64,000 nt of DNA from Streptomyces sp. YIM 121038 (GCF_006088715.1 NZ_CP030771.1:5280001-5344000); one strand, 5' to 3'; shown: positions 50,285-59,730, counted from the stretch's first letter. Notes: generated from the sequence alone by a model not told the origin. Made by a program: numbers and translations.

Positions 50285-52630
50285 CTATGTGTTGTCGGCG
50301 AGGTCGCGCGCGATGAGTCTGCAGCTGATCCTGATCCGGGCCAGTTCCTCCACGTCTAGGCGTGGGCGGTGCTGCTCCAGGAGCGCGAGGTCCCCCAAAG
50401 GGTTGATCAGTCGTTCCACGACGAGCGCTCGGGCGCCGGGATCGCTCAGAGCGATGTACCCGCGCTTGAAGACGCACCCGTCGAGGAAACTCTCCGGAGA
50501 ATCCTGGATGATACGGATGACCGCGCTGGCCGGGACATAGCGAATGAACTCACCGCTGGAGATCGCGTCGTTCCAAGGTGACACTCCGCCGGCCTCAACC
50601 GCGAACCGGCGCTCGGCGTCAGCTCGTTCATCCTTCGTGAGCAGCAGCCAGTGCACCGCGGGGTTAGCCGAAACAGGCGCCACCATCGCCAAGCGCACCT
50701 GTTCCAGAAGCCTCTCCGACTCCTCCGCCGTCGCCGCCGGCGTCAGTCGAGGACTGGAGGTGTGGCTCTTGAGCTGTGCCACGATCTCGCTCAAGGGCAT
50801 CGACACGATGTTCGCCCGCACCCGCATGAACTCCGCGACCTCGACGAGTGCAAGGTCACGCATGTCCGCCCCATGCTCGCGGAAGAGCGAGTGGCCAGTG
50901 TCGACGAAGACATCGAGGTGCGGGGCTCGGACCATCGAGACGATCACAGGTGCGGGCCGCTCGTCCTTGGTGACGAGGTTCTGTCCGCGGACGGCCCAGG
51001 CCGTCAGATCCACGCGGCCCAATTCTTCAAGGTAGTACGGCCCTGTCAGGTCCACGATGGGGTCGGCGTTGTCTCGGTATCGCTGGAGCCGCTGATCCAG
51101 CGTCTCCGTCGGCGCGATCTCGTCCTTGGGCGGTTCTTGACCAGCGGTGGTCGGGCCTGTCGCGCTCGGCGCCGCACCGTCTTCCAACTCGTCATTCGGG
51201 TCGAGGAGTCCAGCTCCGAACCCGGGGAGGATGTCGTCGTTCTCCGGTTGTGGGTCGACCGCTATCGGGTTGTCGTGCTGGTAGGCGGCTCGGTACCACA
51301 CCTCGTCGGTTTGGTACTCGTAGCCGCCCATCCGCATCAACCCAGCCCACTTCGCCGCCGTCTCGTGGAGAGGGTTACGTCCATCGCCGGGGATCAGGTA
51401 GTTGAGCCCCGGGTCCTGGCGACGGAAGCCCGCGTAGAGCAGGGCGAGAGGGCTGCGATTCTCCGGCAGCCCAAGGTTCTTGGCGATCTTGGGGCGCAGA
51501 GGGCTTGTCCCGCGGACCTCGCGCAGGACCTGACGCCATTCGGCTGTCTCGAACTCGAAGGCGGTCTTCTGATAGTTCGGAGTAACGTGGTCGCAATGGA
51601 TCTCACCGACGATCCGGCCCATCTGCACGGCTCCGGAGTCGATGGGGTACTCCAGCTCCGCCTCCGCGATGTCGTCCTCGTCTTTCCAGAAGAAGACACG
51701 CTTGTCCTTGAGCATGATCTTGCGCCCGTTACGGAGGAAGTCCAGCCCGTAGTCGGTGCGGTGGAGGTAGCGCTGGATGCCGAGCCAGCCCCAGATCCTG
51801 CGCTCCCGCAGTTCCAGGCGGTCCTGTCCGCATTCCTCGCAGTGCTCCGCGTCGGCGGTGCTCCAGTAACCGCACGCCATGCACGCCTTCTTGGGGCTCA
51901 GAGTACGGTCGATCTTCTGTACAGCATGGATCTCCACGCCCTGGCGGGTGACGGTTCGCTTCTCGTCCCAGACACAGGGCAGGCGCGGCCTGACCTTCTT
52001 GCCGTTGAGCGTGAGTAGAAAGCCCTTCTCCGCCAGCAGATAGCTGTAGACGTCCCCGAGCTTCTCTCGGATCACGGTCTGCGTTTGAGGGCGACAGAGC
52101 GTGGCGTACTGCTCCTGCTTGAGCTCGCTGATCGTGACCGTGGTGCCGTGCTCGTCGCGATTGGCCTTAGGCACCAACCGGTATGGCGCCTGGTACTTGG
52201 AGGAGTTAGCGATCCTAGACAGGTCCAGGGTCACCTCGATCCAGTCCGGATCGCCTGCCCGACTGGTGCGTACCGTGGTACGCCGACCGAGCCGGGCCGT
52301 ACTGATGTTGAAGCCCATGCCGAACAGGCCGAGGGACCCATGTCGACCGTTGCTCGTCCAGCCCGCGCTAATGGCGTTGGTGACTGCCTCGAGGCTCATG
52401 CCCCGGCCGTTGTCCTGCACCTTGATCTCAGCTGTCGCACGCTGTGAGTTCGCCGGGGGGAGAGAGACTGCGACCGACGGCCGGTCCACCGTTCCGCCGG
52501 CCGCCTGGAACTCGTCGAAGGAGTTGTCGACCAACTCGGCCAGGCACTGCCAGTGAGAGAACTCGATGTCGCCCAGCACACCCAGGATGCGCGGATGTGG
52601 CGTGACATTGATGTACTGGCTCTCGGTCAC
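50285..52630 (-). CDS. GHKL (MORC/MutL-type) ATPase with zinc ribbon
   Basis: 781-residue ATPase of the Hsp90/MutL/histidine-kinase fold, related to the bacterial relatives of eukaryotic MORC proteins. N-terminal motifs: AELVDNSFDEF (Glu32, Asn36), QDNGRGMS (Asp73, Gly75, Gly77), GSLGLFGMGFNIS (lid). A zinc ribbon CMACGYWSTADAEHCEECGQ lies near residue 248-270. The long C-terminal half (PALRPKIAKNLGLPENRSPL, VDLTAWAVRGQNLV) is helical and unassigned. GTG 52630 is chosen for GGGGG six bases upstream. By family knowledge such ATPases act as ATP-gated DNA clamps in predicted restriction systems. Confidence 0.88.
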   Translation of the reverse strand: MTESQYINVTPHPRILGVLGDIEFSHWQCLAELVDNSFDEFQAAGGTVDRPSVAVSLPPANSQRATAEIKVQDNGRGMSLEAVTNAISAGWTSNGRHGSLGLFGMGFNISTARLGRRTTVRTSRAGDPDWIEVTLDLSRIANSSKYQAPYRLVPKANRDEHGTTVTISELKQEQYATLCRPQTQTVIREKLGDVYSYLLAEKGFLLTLNGKKVRPRLPCVWDEKRTVTRQGVEIHAVQKIDRTLSPKKACMACGYWSTADAEHCEECGQDRLELRERRIWGWLGIQRYLHRTDYGLDFLRNGRKIMLKDKRVFFWKDEDDIAEAELEYPIDSGAVQMGRIVGEIHCDHVTPNYQKTAFEFETAEWRQVLREVRGTSPLRPKIAKNLGLPENRSPLALLYAGFRRQDPGLNYLIPGDGRNPLHETAAKWAGLMRMGGYEYQTDEVWYRAAYQHDNPIAVDPQPENDDILPGFGAGLLDPNDELEDGAAPSATGPTTAGQEPPKDEIAPTETLDQRLQRYRDNADPIVDLTGPYYLEELGRVDLTAWAVRGQNLVTKDERPAPVIVSMVRAPHLDVFVDTGHSLFREHGADMRDLALVEVAEFMRVRANIVSMPLSEIVAQLKSHTSSPRLTPAATAEESERLLEQVRLAMVAPVSANPAVHWLLLTKDERADAERRFAVEAGGVSPWNDAISSGEFIRYVPASAVIRIIQDSPESFLDGCVFKRGYIALSDPGARALVVERLINPLGDLALLEQHRPRLDVEELARIRISCRLIARDLADNT

Positions 52631-53060
52631 AGACAGCCCCCGTCTTCGTCGTGAACAGATGCGTAGCAGGCAGACGCGAAGGCGCGCCCACCAGTGTCTC
52701 GGCGCCCCCACCGGCCCCGGTCCGGTCCATCCACCAGCATGGCGTCAACCCTAATGGGCGGCACCGGTACCTGTGGGACATAGATCTCGAAACCCCTGCT
52801 GGAACCCGCTCCACACCTCGCCACGGCGCGTGCCCCATCAATGCACCCCGTGCAAGGCTCGCCTCGTGTTCCGGGACCCGCGCGAGTCATCATCGATGCG
52901 AGCGGCCGGGTGTAGATCCCTTTGGGGATTGTCGCCGGGGCAGGTCTCGACACGGGGAGCGCCAACCTTGCGTACAGCGATGGTGACGGCCGCGTCGTTC
53001 TGCGCAAGTTGACCGAACGCCATTGACGACCTGCTGCAGCGCGAGGAGCTGTAAGCCCAG
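52631..53060. other. Long gap inside the restriction operon
   Basis: 430 bases between vsr and the GHKL ATPase gene. No credible gene on either strand. The plus-strand stretch near 53020-53055 (DDLLQREEL then stop) looks like a decayed coding end. A separate promoter for the ATPase-helicase half is possible here. Confidence 0.55.
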
Positions 53061-53837
53061 CTAGCGGGTCACCCGGCGGACCGCTGAGATGACCCGTCTC
53101 GCCACCTCCTCCGGTACCTCGTGCTCCCAAGCCCGGATGACCTTCCAGCCCGCCTCCTCCAGGATCCGGTTGGTCTCGGCGTCCCGCCGCTGGTTCTCGG
53201 CGAACTTCTCCGTCCAGAAATCCTTGTTCCTCGTGGCTGGTCGATGATGCTCCGGACAGACGTGCCAGAAGCAGCCGTCGACGAAGACTGCGACTCGCGC
53301 CTTCGGGAACAGCACATCCGCGCTACGCCGGAGGCCCTGGATCGGCGGTGCATTGACCCGGTAACGAAGCCCTTCCTTGAAGAGGAGGGACCTGAGGACC
53401 TTCTCGGGCTTCGTGTCCCTTCCGCGGTTGCCTTTCATGGAGGCACGGACTGCCGGGGTCGAGGCTGTCGAGCCCTCTGGCAAGGTCTCCTCTCTCAAGA
53501 GGCCCTTAGCCCAGGCCAGCCGCCACCCCGCGGCAAGGTTGGCCTCACGGGTGTCGTGTTCGACCTCACCCAGGTAGCGCTCCGGGGACCTCCTCCCGTC
53601 GCCCCAACGCAGTGACGCGCGGATGCGTCGCGTCTTGGGCAGGACCCTCAATGAGACCGAGGCGTGGGCCACGCGGCCGTCACCCAGGTCGACCTCACGC
53701 CGATGTCGACCGCCCGCCGCTTTGTCCTGCTCGGCCGAAAGGACCTTCCGAGTCCTCCCCGGGCGCCCTTTCCAGGCACGATCGGGAGGCAACTTGTCGT
53801 TCCAACGACTCTGAGGCGGCTTCGCCACATCACTCAC
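53061..53837 (-). CDS. vsr: Very short patch repair (Vsr) endonuclease with N-terminal extension
   Basis: 258 residues. The Vsr domain occupies about 125-250: NRGRDTKPEKVLRSLLFKEG, SADVLFPKARVAVFVDGCFWH (catalytic Asp174), EEAGWKVIRAWEHEVPEEVA. It nicks T-G mismatches arising from deamination of 5-methylcytosine, which fits the neighbouring C5 methyltransferase. Residues 1-115 form a separate basic domain (RTRKVLSAEQDKAAGGRHRR, RRIRASLRWGDGRRSPERYL) seen, as far as I recall, in other actinobacterial Vsr proteins. ATG 53837 overlaps the methyltransferase stop by eight bases. Confidence 0.9.
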   Translation of the reverse strand: MSDVAKPPQSRWNDKLPPDRAWKGRPGRTRKVLSAEQDKAAGGRHRREVDLGDGRVAHASVSLRVLPKTRRIRASLRWGDGRRSPERYLGEVEHDTREANLAAGWRLAWAKGLLREETLPEGSTASTPAVRASMKGNRGRDTKPEKVLRSLLFKEGLRYRVNAPPIQGLRRSADVLFPKARVAVFVDGCFWHVCPEHHRPATRNKDFWTEKFAENQRRDAETNRILEEAGWKVIRAWEHEVPEEVARRVISAVRRVTR

Positions 53838-55149
53838 GTCCTTGACCCGACGCCGTGTCGAGGGCCTTGGCCACCGCGTCGGCGAATACCGCGCCGAGCT
53901 TCACCGGGACCGCGTTGCCGAGCTGCCGCATCTTCTCCCCACGGGGTCCTTCAAGCTTCCAGTCGTCGGGGAAGGTCATGACGCGGGCCGTCTCGCGCAC
54001 GGTCATGTACCTGTGCCTGTAGGTAGTGCCTCCGGGCGTCTCCAGATCATCGGTCAGCATCACGGACTCCCCGCCCGGGACGCCGTGCACGCCGGCCTTC
54101 ACCGTCTTGGCGGGACGGTCCAGTTCATTGGGCGTGTGGCCCTTATAGATCCGAGCGCCGGGCCAGCCGATGTGATCGGTGAACCCACCGGCGCGATACT
54201 CATGGCGGTCAAGCCTGTCCCAGTCGATCTTCGGCAGGGGCTTGCCCTCGTTCTCGTCGATACCGGCGATGGCGTCCCGGAAGGTGCGCCAGGGCTTCGA
54301 TTCGTCCGGAGTGAGCGAGATGTCCTTACGGTTCCCTGCCTTGACCCTGGCCATAGTCAGGGCGCGCACGTGATCGGGGACTTCAGGATGGCGTTTCCAG
54401 TAGGAATCGTCGAGCATGGACCGGAATAGCGCCTGCTCGGAGTACCGGGGAAGCACGTCCTCCTTGAACTGGTCGATGTCGACACCGAGGTCCTCCCGGA
54501 AGGCGACGATGATGATGCGGTGCCTGATCTGGGGGACCCCGTAGTCGGCGGCGTTAACTCGCGTCATCACCACCTTGTAGCGCTCCGACGGGTCGTCGGC
54601 GGTCCTGCGCCCGGCCTTGATGAGGTTCTGATCGTGCTCATGCCAAGGAATCTCGGGATCGCGTAGCTCGAAGGGCATCGCCATCTCGCGCAAGATGTAG
54701 TCGAGGTAGGGCTTGAACGATGGCCTGAGCAGTCCCACGACGTTCTCGCAGATAACGGCCTTGGGCCGGATCTGACGCATCGCCTTGAACATCTGCGGGA
54801 ACATGTTGCGCTTGTCCTCGTCCCCCTTGGCGATCCCTCCAAGGCTGAACGGCTGGCACGGCGGGCCGCCGGCGAGCACATCTACACGTCCGCGCAGGTA
54901 CCTCATATCCAGGCCCTGGACGTCCCCCGCCACCAGCGGCCACGGCTCCCCGGGATCGGGGATGCGCTCCGTGTCCCCTCGGGGCTTCGCCCCGTTCGCC
55001 TCCAAGGTCTGACACGCTCGCGGGGCGAACTCGTTGAACAGCAATGGCCGGAAGCCCGCCCCGTGGACCGCCATGGCCAGGCCGCCCGCTCCCGCGAACA
55101 GCTCAACCCCGGTGCGATCACGCTTTGGCTCTTCTTGCAGTTCAGACAT
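53830..55149 (-). CDS. DNA (cytosine-5) methyltransferase
   Basis: 439-residue C5 methyltransferase, protecting host sites. Conserved motifs in order: I VELFAGAGGLAMAV, IV GGPPCQPFSLGG (catalytic Cys98), VI ICENVVGLL, VIII VPQIRHRIIIVAF, IX/X RVMTFPDDW and RQLGNAVPVKLG. Recognition sequence cannot be read from the sequence. Start ATG 55149; a promoter with TATGCT 6-12 bases upstream suggests a leaderless mRNA. First gene of the operon with vsr, GHKL ATPase, Mrr-helicase and the unknown gene. Confidence 0.93.
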   Translation of the reverse strand: MSELQEEPKRDRTGVELFAGAGGLAMAVHGAGFRPLLFNEFAPRACQTLEANGAKPRGDTERIPDPGEPWPLVAGDVQGLDMRYLRGRVDVLAGGPPCQPFSLGGIAKGDEDKRNMFPQMFKAMRQIRPKAVICENVVGLLRPSFKPYLDYILREMAMPFELRDPEIPWHEHDQNLIKAGRRTADDPSERYKVVMTRVNAADYGVPQIRHRIIIVAFREDLGVDIDQFKEDVLPRYSEQALFRSMLDDSYWKRHPEVPDHVRALTMARVKAGNRKDISLTPDESKPWRTFRDAIAGIDENEGKPLPKIDWDRLDRHEYRAGGFTDHIGWPGARIYKGHTPNELDRPAKTVKAGVHGVPGGESVMLTDDLETPGGTTYRHRYMTVRETARVMTFPDDWKLEGPRGEKMRQLGNAVPVKLGAVFADAVAKALDTASGQGRE

Positions 55150-55155
55150 TGCAAA

Positions 55156-55185
55156 AGCATACCGCGGAAATTGCGACGCATGTAA
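55156..55185 (-). promoter_or_regulatory. Promoter of the methyltransferase operon, probably leaderless
   Basis: On the minus strand, -35 TTACAT (55180-55185), 18-base spacer, -10 TATGCT (55156-55161). A start point 6-7 bases after the -10 falls on the ATG at 55149, so the message would have no leader and no ribosome site, which matches the absence of one. Confidence 0.55.
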
Positions 55186-55602
55186 CCACTGTTGAGGAAA
55201 ATCACCTCACTCCCGTGGGTTGCCGAACGTGGCTGGAGTGGCGAACCCAATGCCCTCGGCGGCGATGACCGATTACGCCTCACGAGAGGTCGACCACTGT
55301 TCTCTAGGGCCGATGGGCTATACCTCATACCGGCCGAGCGCCGACCGGTACCGCACAGGTTCGGACAGGCGCGGACGTCCCGGGACCGGGGGGTCATCGG
55401 CGGAGGCATTTCGATCGATGAGTCTCCAAAGCCGAGGCGCATGCCGTCTGATAGTGGAGTCGGCGTCACGCCCCGCCGTGTCGGTCCACGGAGCGGATCC
55501 TCGTCGATGGGATCGCGCGAGCGACAGACGCCCCCCTCGCGCGATCCCGTCGACGGAGCCGTTTCAACGACTATCAGTAACTGCCAGGGTCCCGCAGCGA
55601 TT
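55186..55602. other. Intergenic region with a long inverted repeat
   Basis: No convincing gene in this stretch. It holds the 19-bp inverted repeat at 55502-55555, probably the terminator of the small gene to the right. Confidence 0.55.
55502..55555 (-). terminator. Long stem-loop downstream of the small membrane gene
   Basis: 55503-55521 pairs with 55536-55554 over 19 positions, with one G-U/mismatch; 55502 and 55555 extend it. Loop about 14 bases. On the minus strand it follows the 55836 gene. Confidence 0.6.
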
Positions 55603-55836
55603 TCACGGTCGCGGCGGCCTGCCACGCCAGGCCGCGAACAGCCCCAGCCCGACACTGGTGACCGCGGTGAACGCCTCGGCGCCAGCGAGCATGAAAACGC
55701 CCGCCGCCAAGGTGATCAGGATCAGCAGTGCGGCCAGGTCGAGCACCCGCTCGTGGAGCGGCGCCTCGCGCGTCGGCCCTGCCGTGGGGACAGTCTGAGG
55801 AACGGACGGCGCGGTGGTCTCTTCGATCTCATCCAT
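55603..55836 (-). CDS. Small membrane protein, unknown function
   Basis: 77 residues: an acidic/proline-rich N-terminus (MDEIEETTAPSVPQTVPTAG), then two closely spaced hydrophobic helices (LDLAALLILITLAAGVFMLA and FTAVTSVGLGLFAAW), ending WRGRPPRP. Start ATG 55836. No strong ribosome site. Seems real because it is compact and membrane-type, with a terminator after it. Confidence 0.55.
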   Translation of the reverse strand: MDEIEETTAPSVPQTVPTAGPTREAPLHERVLDLAALLILITLAAGVFMLAGAEAFTAVTSVGLGLFAAWRGRPPRP

Positions 55837-56043
55837 GCGTTCAGCACACCAGCCCCACCCGCCAAGCCCCATGCAGCACGAAGGGACCCGGATAAGCTCG
55901 ATCGCCGCAGGCCATCGTCGGACCGCATGGCCCGTCGGGCGAACACGGACTATGTACGGTGGGGTTCGGCAGAATTCGGTCCTGTTCGGCAAACCGCGTC
56001 CTACGCTGAGGCCCACAGGCCATCGGGGGAGCAGGGGACATAC

Positions 56044-58503
56044 GTGGCGCATGAGGACGCTTCCGGTACCGCGTTTCAGCGCGAGCTCGCGGACTTCGCC
56101 TCCAATCTCCGGAAGCTGCGGATCGAATGCGGTCAACCCGCTCTCGCCGACATCAGCCGTACCGCACCCCGTGGGAAGTCGTTGTCCGGGTCCGCGATCA
56201 GTGAGGCCCTCAACGGGAAGCGTCTGCCCAGCCTCGACTTCGTCGTAGGTCTCGTCCGGACGCTACTCAGTCTCGCGGGCGACAGCCCCTCCCCGGTGGG
56301 CCGTGACGATCCACGTGTCGAGTCATGGCGTATTGAATGGACCCGACTCGCGACCCTACGTGACGAGGCCCGCCACGCACCCGCGGCACCGGAATCGATG
56401 CCGGTCCCTGCCGTTGTCGGCCCCTCGCTGCCCTCAGACCCCACTGTGCCGGTCCTCCGAACCCGGATCCCGGTCACGGGCCCACCTGTGTCGATGGGAA
56501 ACAGCCCGCACTTGGGGTACCGCCCCGCGCCACCGTTTCTGCCCCACCCTGGTTTCGTATGGTCAGTGGCGTTCTCCCCCGTCGGCAACCTGATAGCCAC
56601 GGCTGGCGCCGCTGGGATGGTGGCGGTCTGGGACCCTGTCACTCACCAAGCGCTCGGCGAGCCATTGATCGGCCACGAGAAGACCGTGAGATCCGTCGCG
56701 TTCTCCCCCGACGGGGCTCTACTGGCCAGCGCCAGCGAGATCGGATCGGTGCGGCTCTGGGATGCGACGACCCACGAACCGGCCGGGGCACTCCCAACAA
56801 CAAACCAGGACGCCGTCACCGCGGTCACCTTCTCCCCGGACGGCACGTTGCTGGCCACCGCCAGCTTCGATCGCACGGTACGTCTTTGGGACCGGTACAC
56901 CTACGAGGCGATCGGCAAGCCGCTGACGGGCCATACCGGCCCCGTCACGGCGGTCGCGTTCTCCCCTGACGGCAATCTGCTCGCAACCGGTGGCTTCGAT
57001 GGCATGGTGCGCCTATGGGACCCGGCAAACCACCAAGCGGTTGGTAAGCCCCTTATCGGTCATACCGGACCCGTCAGATCGGCAGTGTTCTCGCCCGGTG
57101 GCAATCTGCTCGCCACGGCCAGTGACGATGGCATGGTGCGTCTGTGGGACCCGGCTACTCACCAGACCGTCGGGGCACCCCTCACCCGCCACACCGGCTC
57201 CGCCACAGCCGTGGCGTTTTCCCCCGGCGGCAACCTGCTCGCCACCGCAGACGTCGATGGCATGGTGCGTTTGTGGGACCCGGCTACTCACCAGACCGTC
57301 GGGGCACCCCTCACCGGCCACACCAGCAACGCAACCGCAGTAGCGTTTTCCCCCGACGGCAACCTGCTCGCCACCGGTGGCTTCGACCGCACGGTGCGAC
57401 TGTGGGAGGCCAATGCCCTATCAGCACCAGTCCCGATACAAGGTGCGCGACACGATGACGATCCCGGCGAGAACCCGGTCACGCAGAACGCTGAGCTGCG
57501 CACTCGACTCAACCACCTGACTGCGCGTGGCCTCGCTAGTAGGAGTGTTCTCACCGCGCTCAAGAACGGCGAAGCAATCTCCCTGGCGCCGATGATCGGA
57601 CACCGCGACGCGGTCTGCGCAGTGGTGTTCTCTCCAGACGGAACCCAGCTCGCGACTGCCAGCGCTGACGATACGGTGCGGTTCTGGGACCCAGCCAACC
57701 GACAATCAGTCGGCAGACCCCTTACCAATCACCGTGACTCCGTGAGCGCGGTGACGTTCTCTCCCGACGGCACTCTGATCGCCACTGCGGACCGTGGCGG
57801 CGCGGTACATCTATGGGATGCCGCGACCCGAACTTCGGCAGGCAGCCCCCTGGCCGACCACCCTGGCCCCATCACGTCGGTGGTCTTCTCTCCCACCGGG
57901 ACCCTCCTCGCCGTCGCCGCCGGCGACGGCGACGTAAGGCTGTGGGTACCGACCACCCAACAAGCTGCCGGTGCGCCATTGATCGGCCAACAGGGGCTCG
58001 TCACTGGGGTCGCGTTCTCCCCGGACAGCAGGTTGATCGCGACCGCCACCGACGCCGGGACAGTACGGCTGTGGGACTCGACGAGCCGTACACCCACAGG
58101 CGAACTCTTGGAGGGCCATAGTGGCCCTGTCGGCTCGGTGGCATTCTCCCCTGACGGCAGCCTGATCGCCACCGCTGGCGATGACCACTCAACACAGTTG
58201 TGGGACGTGACCACTCACCAGCCAGTCGGAAAGCCCCTGACCGGCCACGGTGATGCTGTCGCGGCCCTGGCTTTCGCTCCCGACGGCGGCCTGCTCGCCA
58301 CCGCCAGCAACGATCGCACTGTCCGCCTTTGGGATCCGGCCACACATCAGCTCGTCGGCGAGCCTCTTGTCGGCCACCACGGGGCAGTGACGGCAGTTGC
58401 CTTCTCCCCAGATAGCTCCGTTCTCGCCACTGCGAGCGTCGACCGCACCGTTCGATTGTGGGTGCCTCCGCTTGCAAGCAGCCTTGCCGCACCCCATGGT
58501 TGA
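56044..58503 (+). CDS. HTH protein with two seven-bladed WD40 propellers, no ATPase
   Basis: 819 residues. Residues about 5-95 form the XRE-like helical domain that normally precedes nSTAND ATPases (FQRELADFASNLRKLRIECG, GSAISEALNGKRLPSL). Then, after a Pro-rich linker, seven WD40 repeats (FSPDGNLLATGGFDGMVRLW type), a 55-residue spacer (RLNHLTARGLASRSVL), and seven more. No Walker A motif exists anywhere. Two central repeats are almost identical at DNA level (57127-57185 versus 57256-57314, offset 129 bases), showing recent duplication. GTG 56044 has AGGGGA six bases upstream. Likely a sensor or scaffold; partner unknown. Confidence 0.8.
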   Translation: MAHEDASGTAFQRELADFASNLRKLRIECGQPALADISRTAPRGKSLSGSAISEALNGKRLPSLDFVVGLVRTLLSLAGDSPSPVGRDDPRVESWRIEWTRLATLRDEARHAPAAPESMPVPAVVGPSLPSDPTVPVLRTRIPVTGPPVSMGNSPHLGYRPAPPFLPHPGFVWSVAFSPVGNLIATAGAAGMVAVWDPVTHQALGEPLIGHEKTVRSVAFSPDGALLASASEIGSVRLWDATTHEPAGALPTTNQDAVTAVTFSPDGTLLATASFDRTVRLWDRYTYEAIGKPLTGHTGPVTAVAFSPDGNLLATGGFDGMVRLWDPANHQAVGKPLIGHTGPVRSAVFSPGGNLLATASDDGMVRLWDPATHQTVGAPLTRHTGSATAVAFSPGGNLLATADVDGMVRLWDPATHQTVGAPLTGHTSNATAVAFSPDGNLLATGGFDRTVRLWEANALSAPVPIQGARHDDDPGENPVTQNAELRTRLNHLTARGLASRSVLTALKNGEAISLAPMIGHRDAVCAVVFSPDGTQLATASADDTVRFWDPANRQSVGRPLTNHRDSVSAVTFSPDGTLIATADRGGAVHLWDAATRTSAGSPLADHPGPITSVVFSPTGTLLAVAAGDGDVRLWVPTTQQAAGAPLIGQQGLVTGVAFSPDSRLIATATDAGTVRLWDSTSRTPTGELLEGHSGPVGSVAFSPDGSLIATAGDDHSTQLWDVTTHQPVGKPLTGHGDAVAALAFAPDGGLLATASNDRTVRLWDPATHQLVGEPLVGHHGAVTAVAFSPDSSVLATASVDRTVRLWVPPLASSLAAPHG
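57127..57314 (+). repeat. Recent in-frame WD40 repeat duplication (129-bp period)
   Basis: 57127-57185 and 57256-57314 differ by about one base in 59. The 129-base offset equals one 43-residue WD40 blade. Confidence 0.75.
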
Positions 58504-58677
58504 CCGGACAGGTACCGGACGCGGCCTGGCACAACCGCGACTCTGGCCCGGTAAACCACTATCACCAAACCCTCGAAGAGGGCCTGCGCCGCCTCGGCCA
58601 CTGAGCCCCTACGCCCTTCTACCTGCCGATCCTCGAGCGTGGATCACTTCGAGGGACGAGCCGCAGGGTAGGGCTCA

Positions 58678-59730
58678 TCACATCAGTGACGTGCGCACTG
58701 CCTCGACCAGCGGTGCCGCACGCGCATCGTCAGAGCCGCTGATGATGTGGTTCATCACGTAGCCGAAGGCGATGCCGTGTTCCGGGTCGGCGAATCCGAG
58801 GGAGCCGCCCCGTCCGGTGTGGCCGAAGGAGTGCGGCCCGGTCATGGGGTTGCCCTCGGTGGGCAGCATGTATCCGGAACTGAAACGGCTCGGCGCCACC
58901 AGTACCTGGTCCATTCCGCTCGACTGCTCCTTGGTGGCCGATGCGATCGTCTGTGGGGTGAGCAGGCGCACGCCGTTCACCTCGCCGATCAGTGCCGCGT
59001 ACATGCGCGCCAGTCCTCGCGCGGTGGCGATGCCGTTGGAGGCCGGGAGTTCCGCAGCCTGCACCTCGGGGGAGTCGAAGTCGATCGCCGCCGGGTCGGT
59101 GACCATGTACGCCCTGTTGCTGAAGGAGTTCGGGTCGCGCCACGCCGCGACCTGTTCACGGAGGTCTTCGGGGATCGACTCCGGTGGCAGGCTGGTGAAG
59201 TCGACGTCCGGCTTCCGGTGCACCATGCGGCTGACCCGGTACCGTTCGCTCGGCGGCAGCCCGATGAAGAAGTCCAGCCCAAGTGGGGTGGCGAACTCGT
59301 CGGCGAAAAAGCGGCCCGGTGAGCGGCCGGACACCCGGCGGATCAACTCGCCGACCAGCCAGCCCCACGTCCGCCCGTGGTATCCGTGCGCGGTTCCTGG
59401 AGCCCACACTGGGCGCTGAGCGGCCAACGCAGCGGCCATCGGGTGCCAGGCCAACGCATCAGTGAGCGGCACCGGTTGGTCCAGCGTGACCAAGCCGGCC
59501 TGGTGGGACAGGAGCCAGCGCACCTGGATGTCCGCCTTGCCGTTCGCGGCGAACTCCGGCCAGTACTTGGCCACTGGAGCGTCCAGGTCGAGCTCGCCCC
59601 GCTGGACCAGCAGATGCGCGGCGCTCGTAGTTGCCCCCTTGGTCGCTGAGTAGACCAGTTGGAGAGTGTCGCGTTGCCACGGGCGACGGGTGTCGGGATC
59701 GGCGACCCCACCCCACAGGTCTACCACTGG
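58678..59730 (-). pseudogene. N-terminally truncated serine hydrolase (beta-lactamase/EstB family)
   Basis: About 350 residues of a serine hydrolase of the class C beta-lactamase fold. SATKGAT is the SxxK nucleophile motif, and ANGKADIQVRWLLSHQAGLV, HGYHGRTWGWLVGELIRRV and SFGHTGRGGSLGFADPEHGI are typical. Family members begin with about 45 more residues that are missing here: homology starts at VVDLWGGVADP near 59720. The open frame continues to 59901, but that part only reads antisense to the fragment next door. So a rearrangement joined two broken genes near 59730. Confidence 0.75.

Noticed and set aside
52627..53130. Minus-strand 167-codon frame in the operon gap
   Set aside because: Overlaps vsr, lacks a ribosome site and has no domain; composition is unlike its neighbours.
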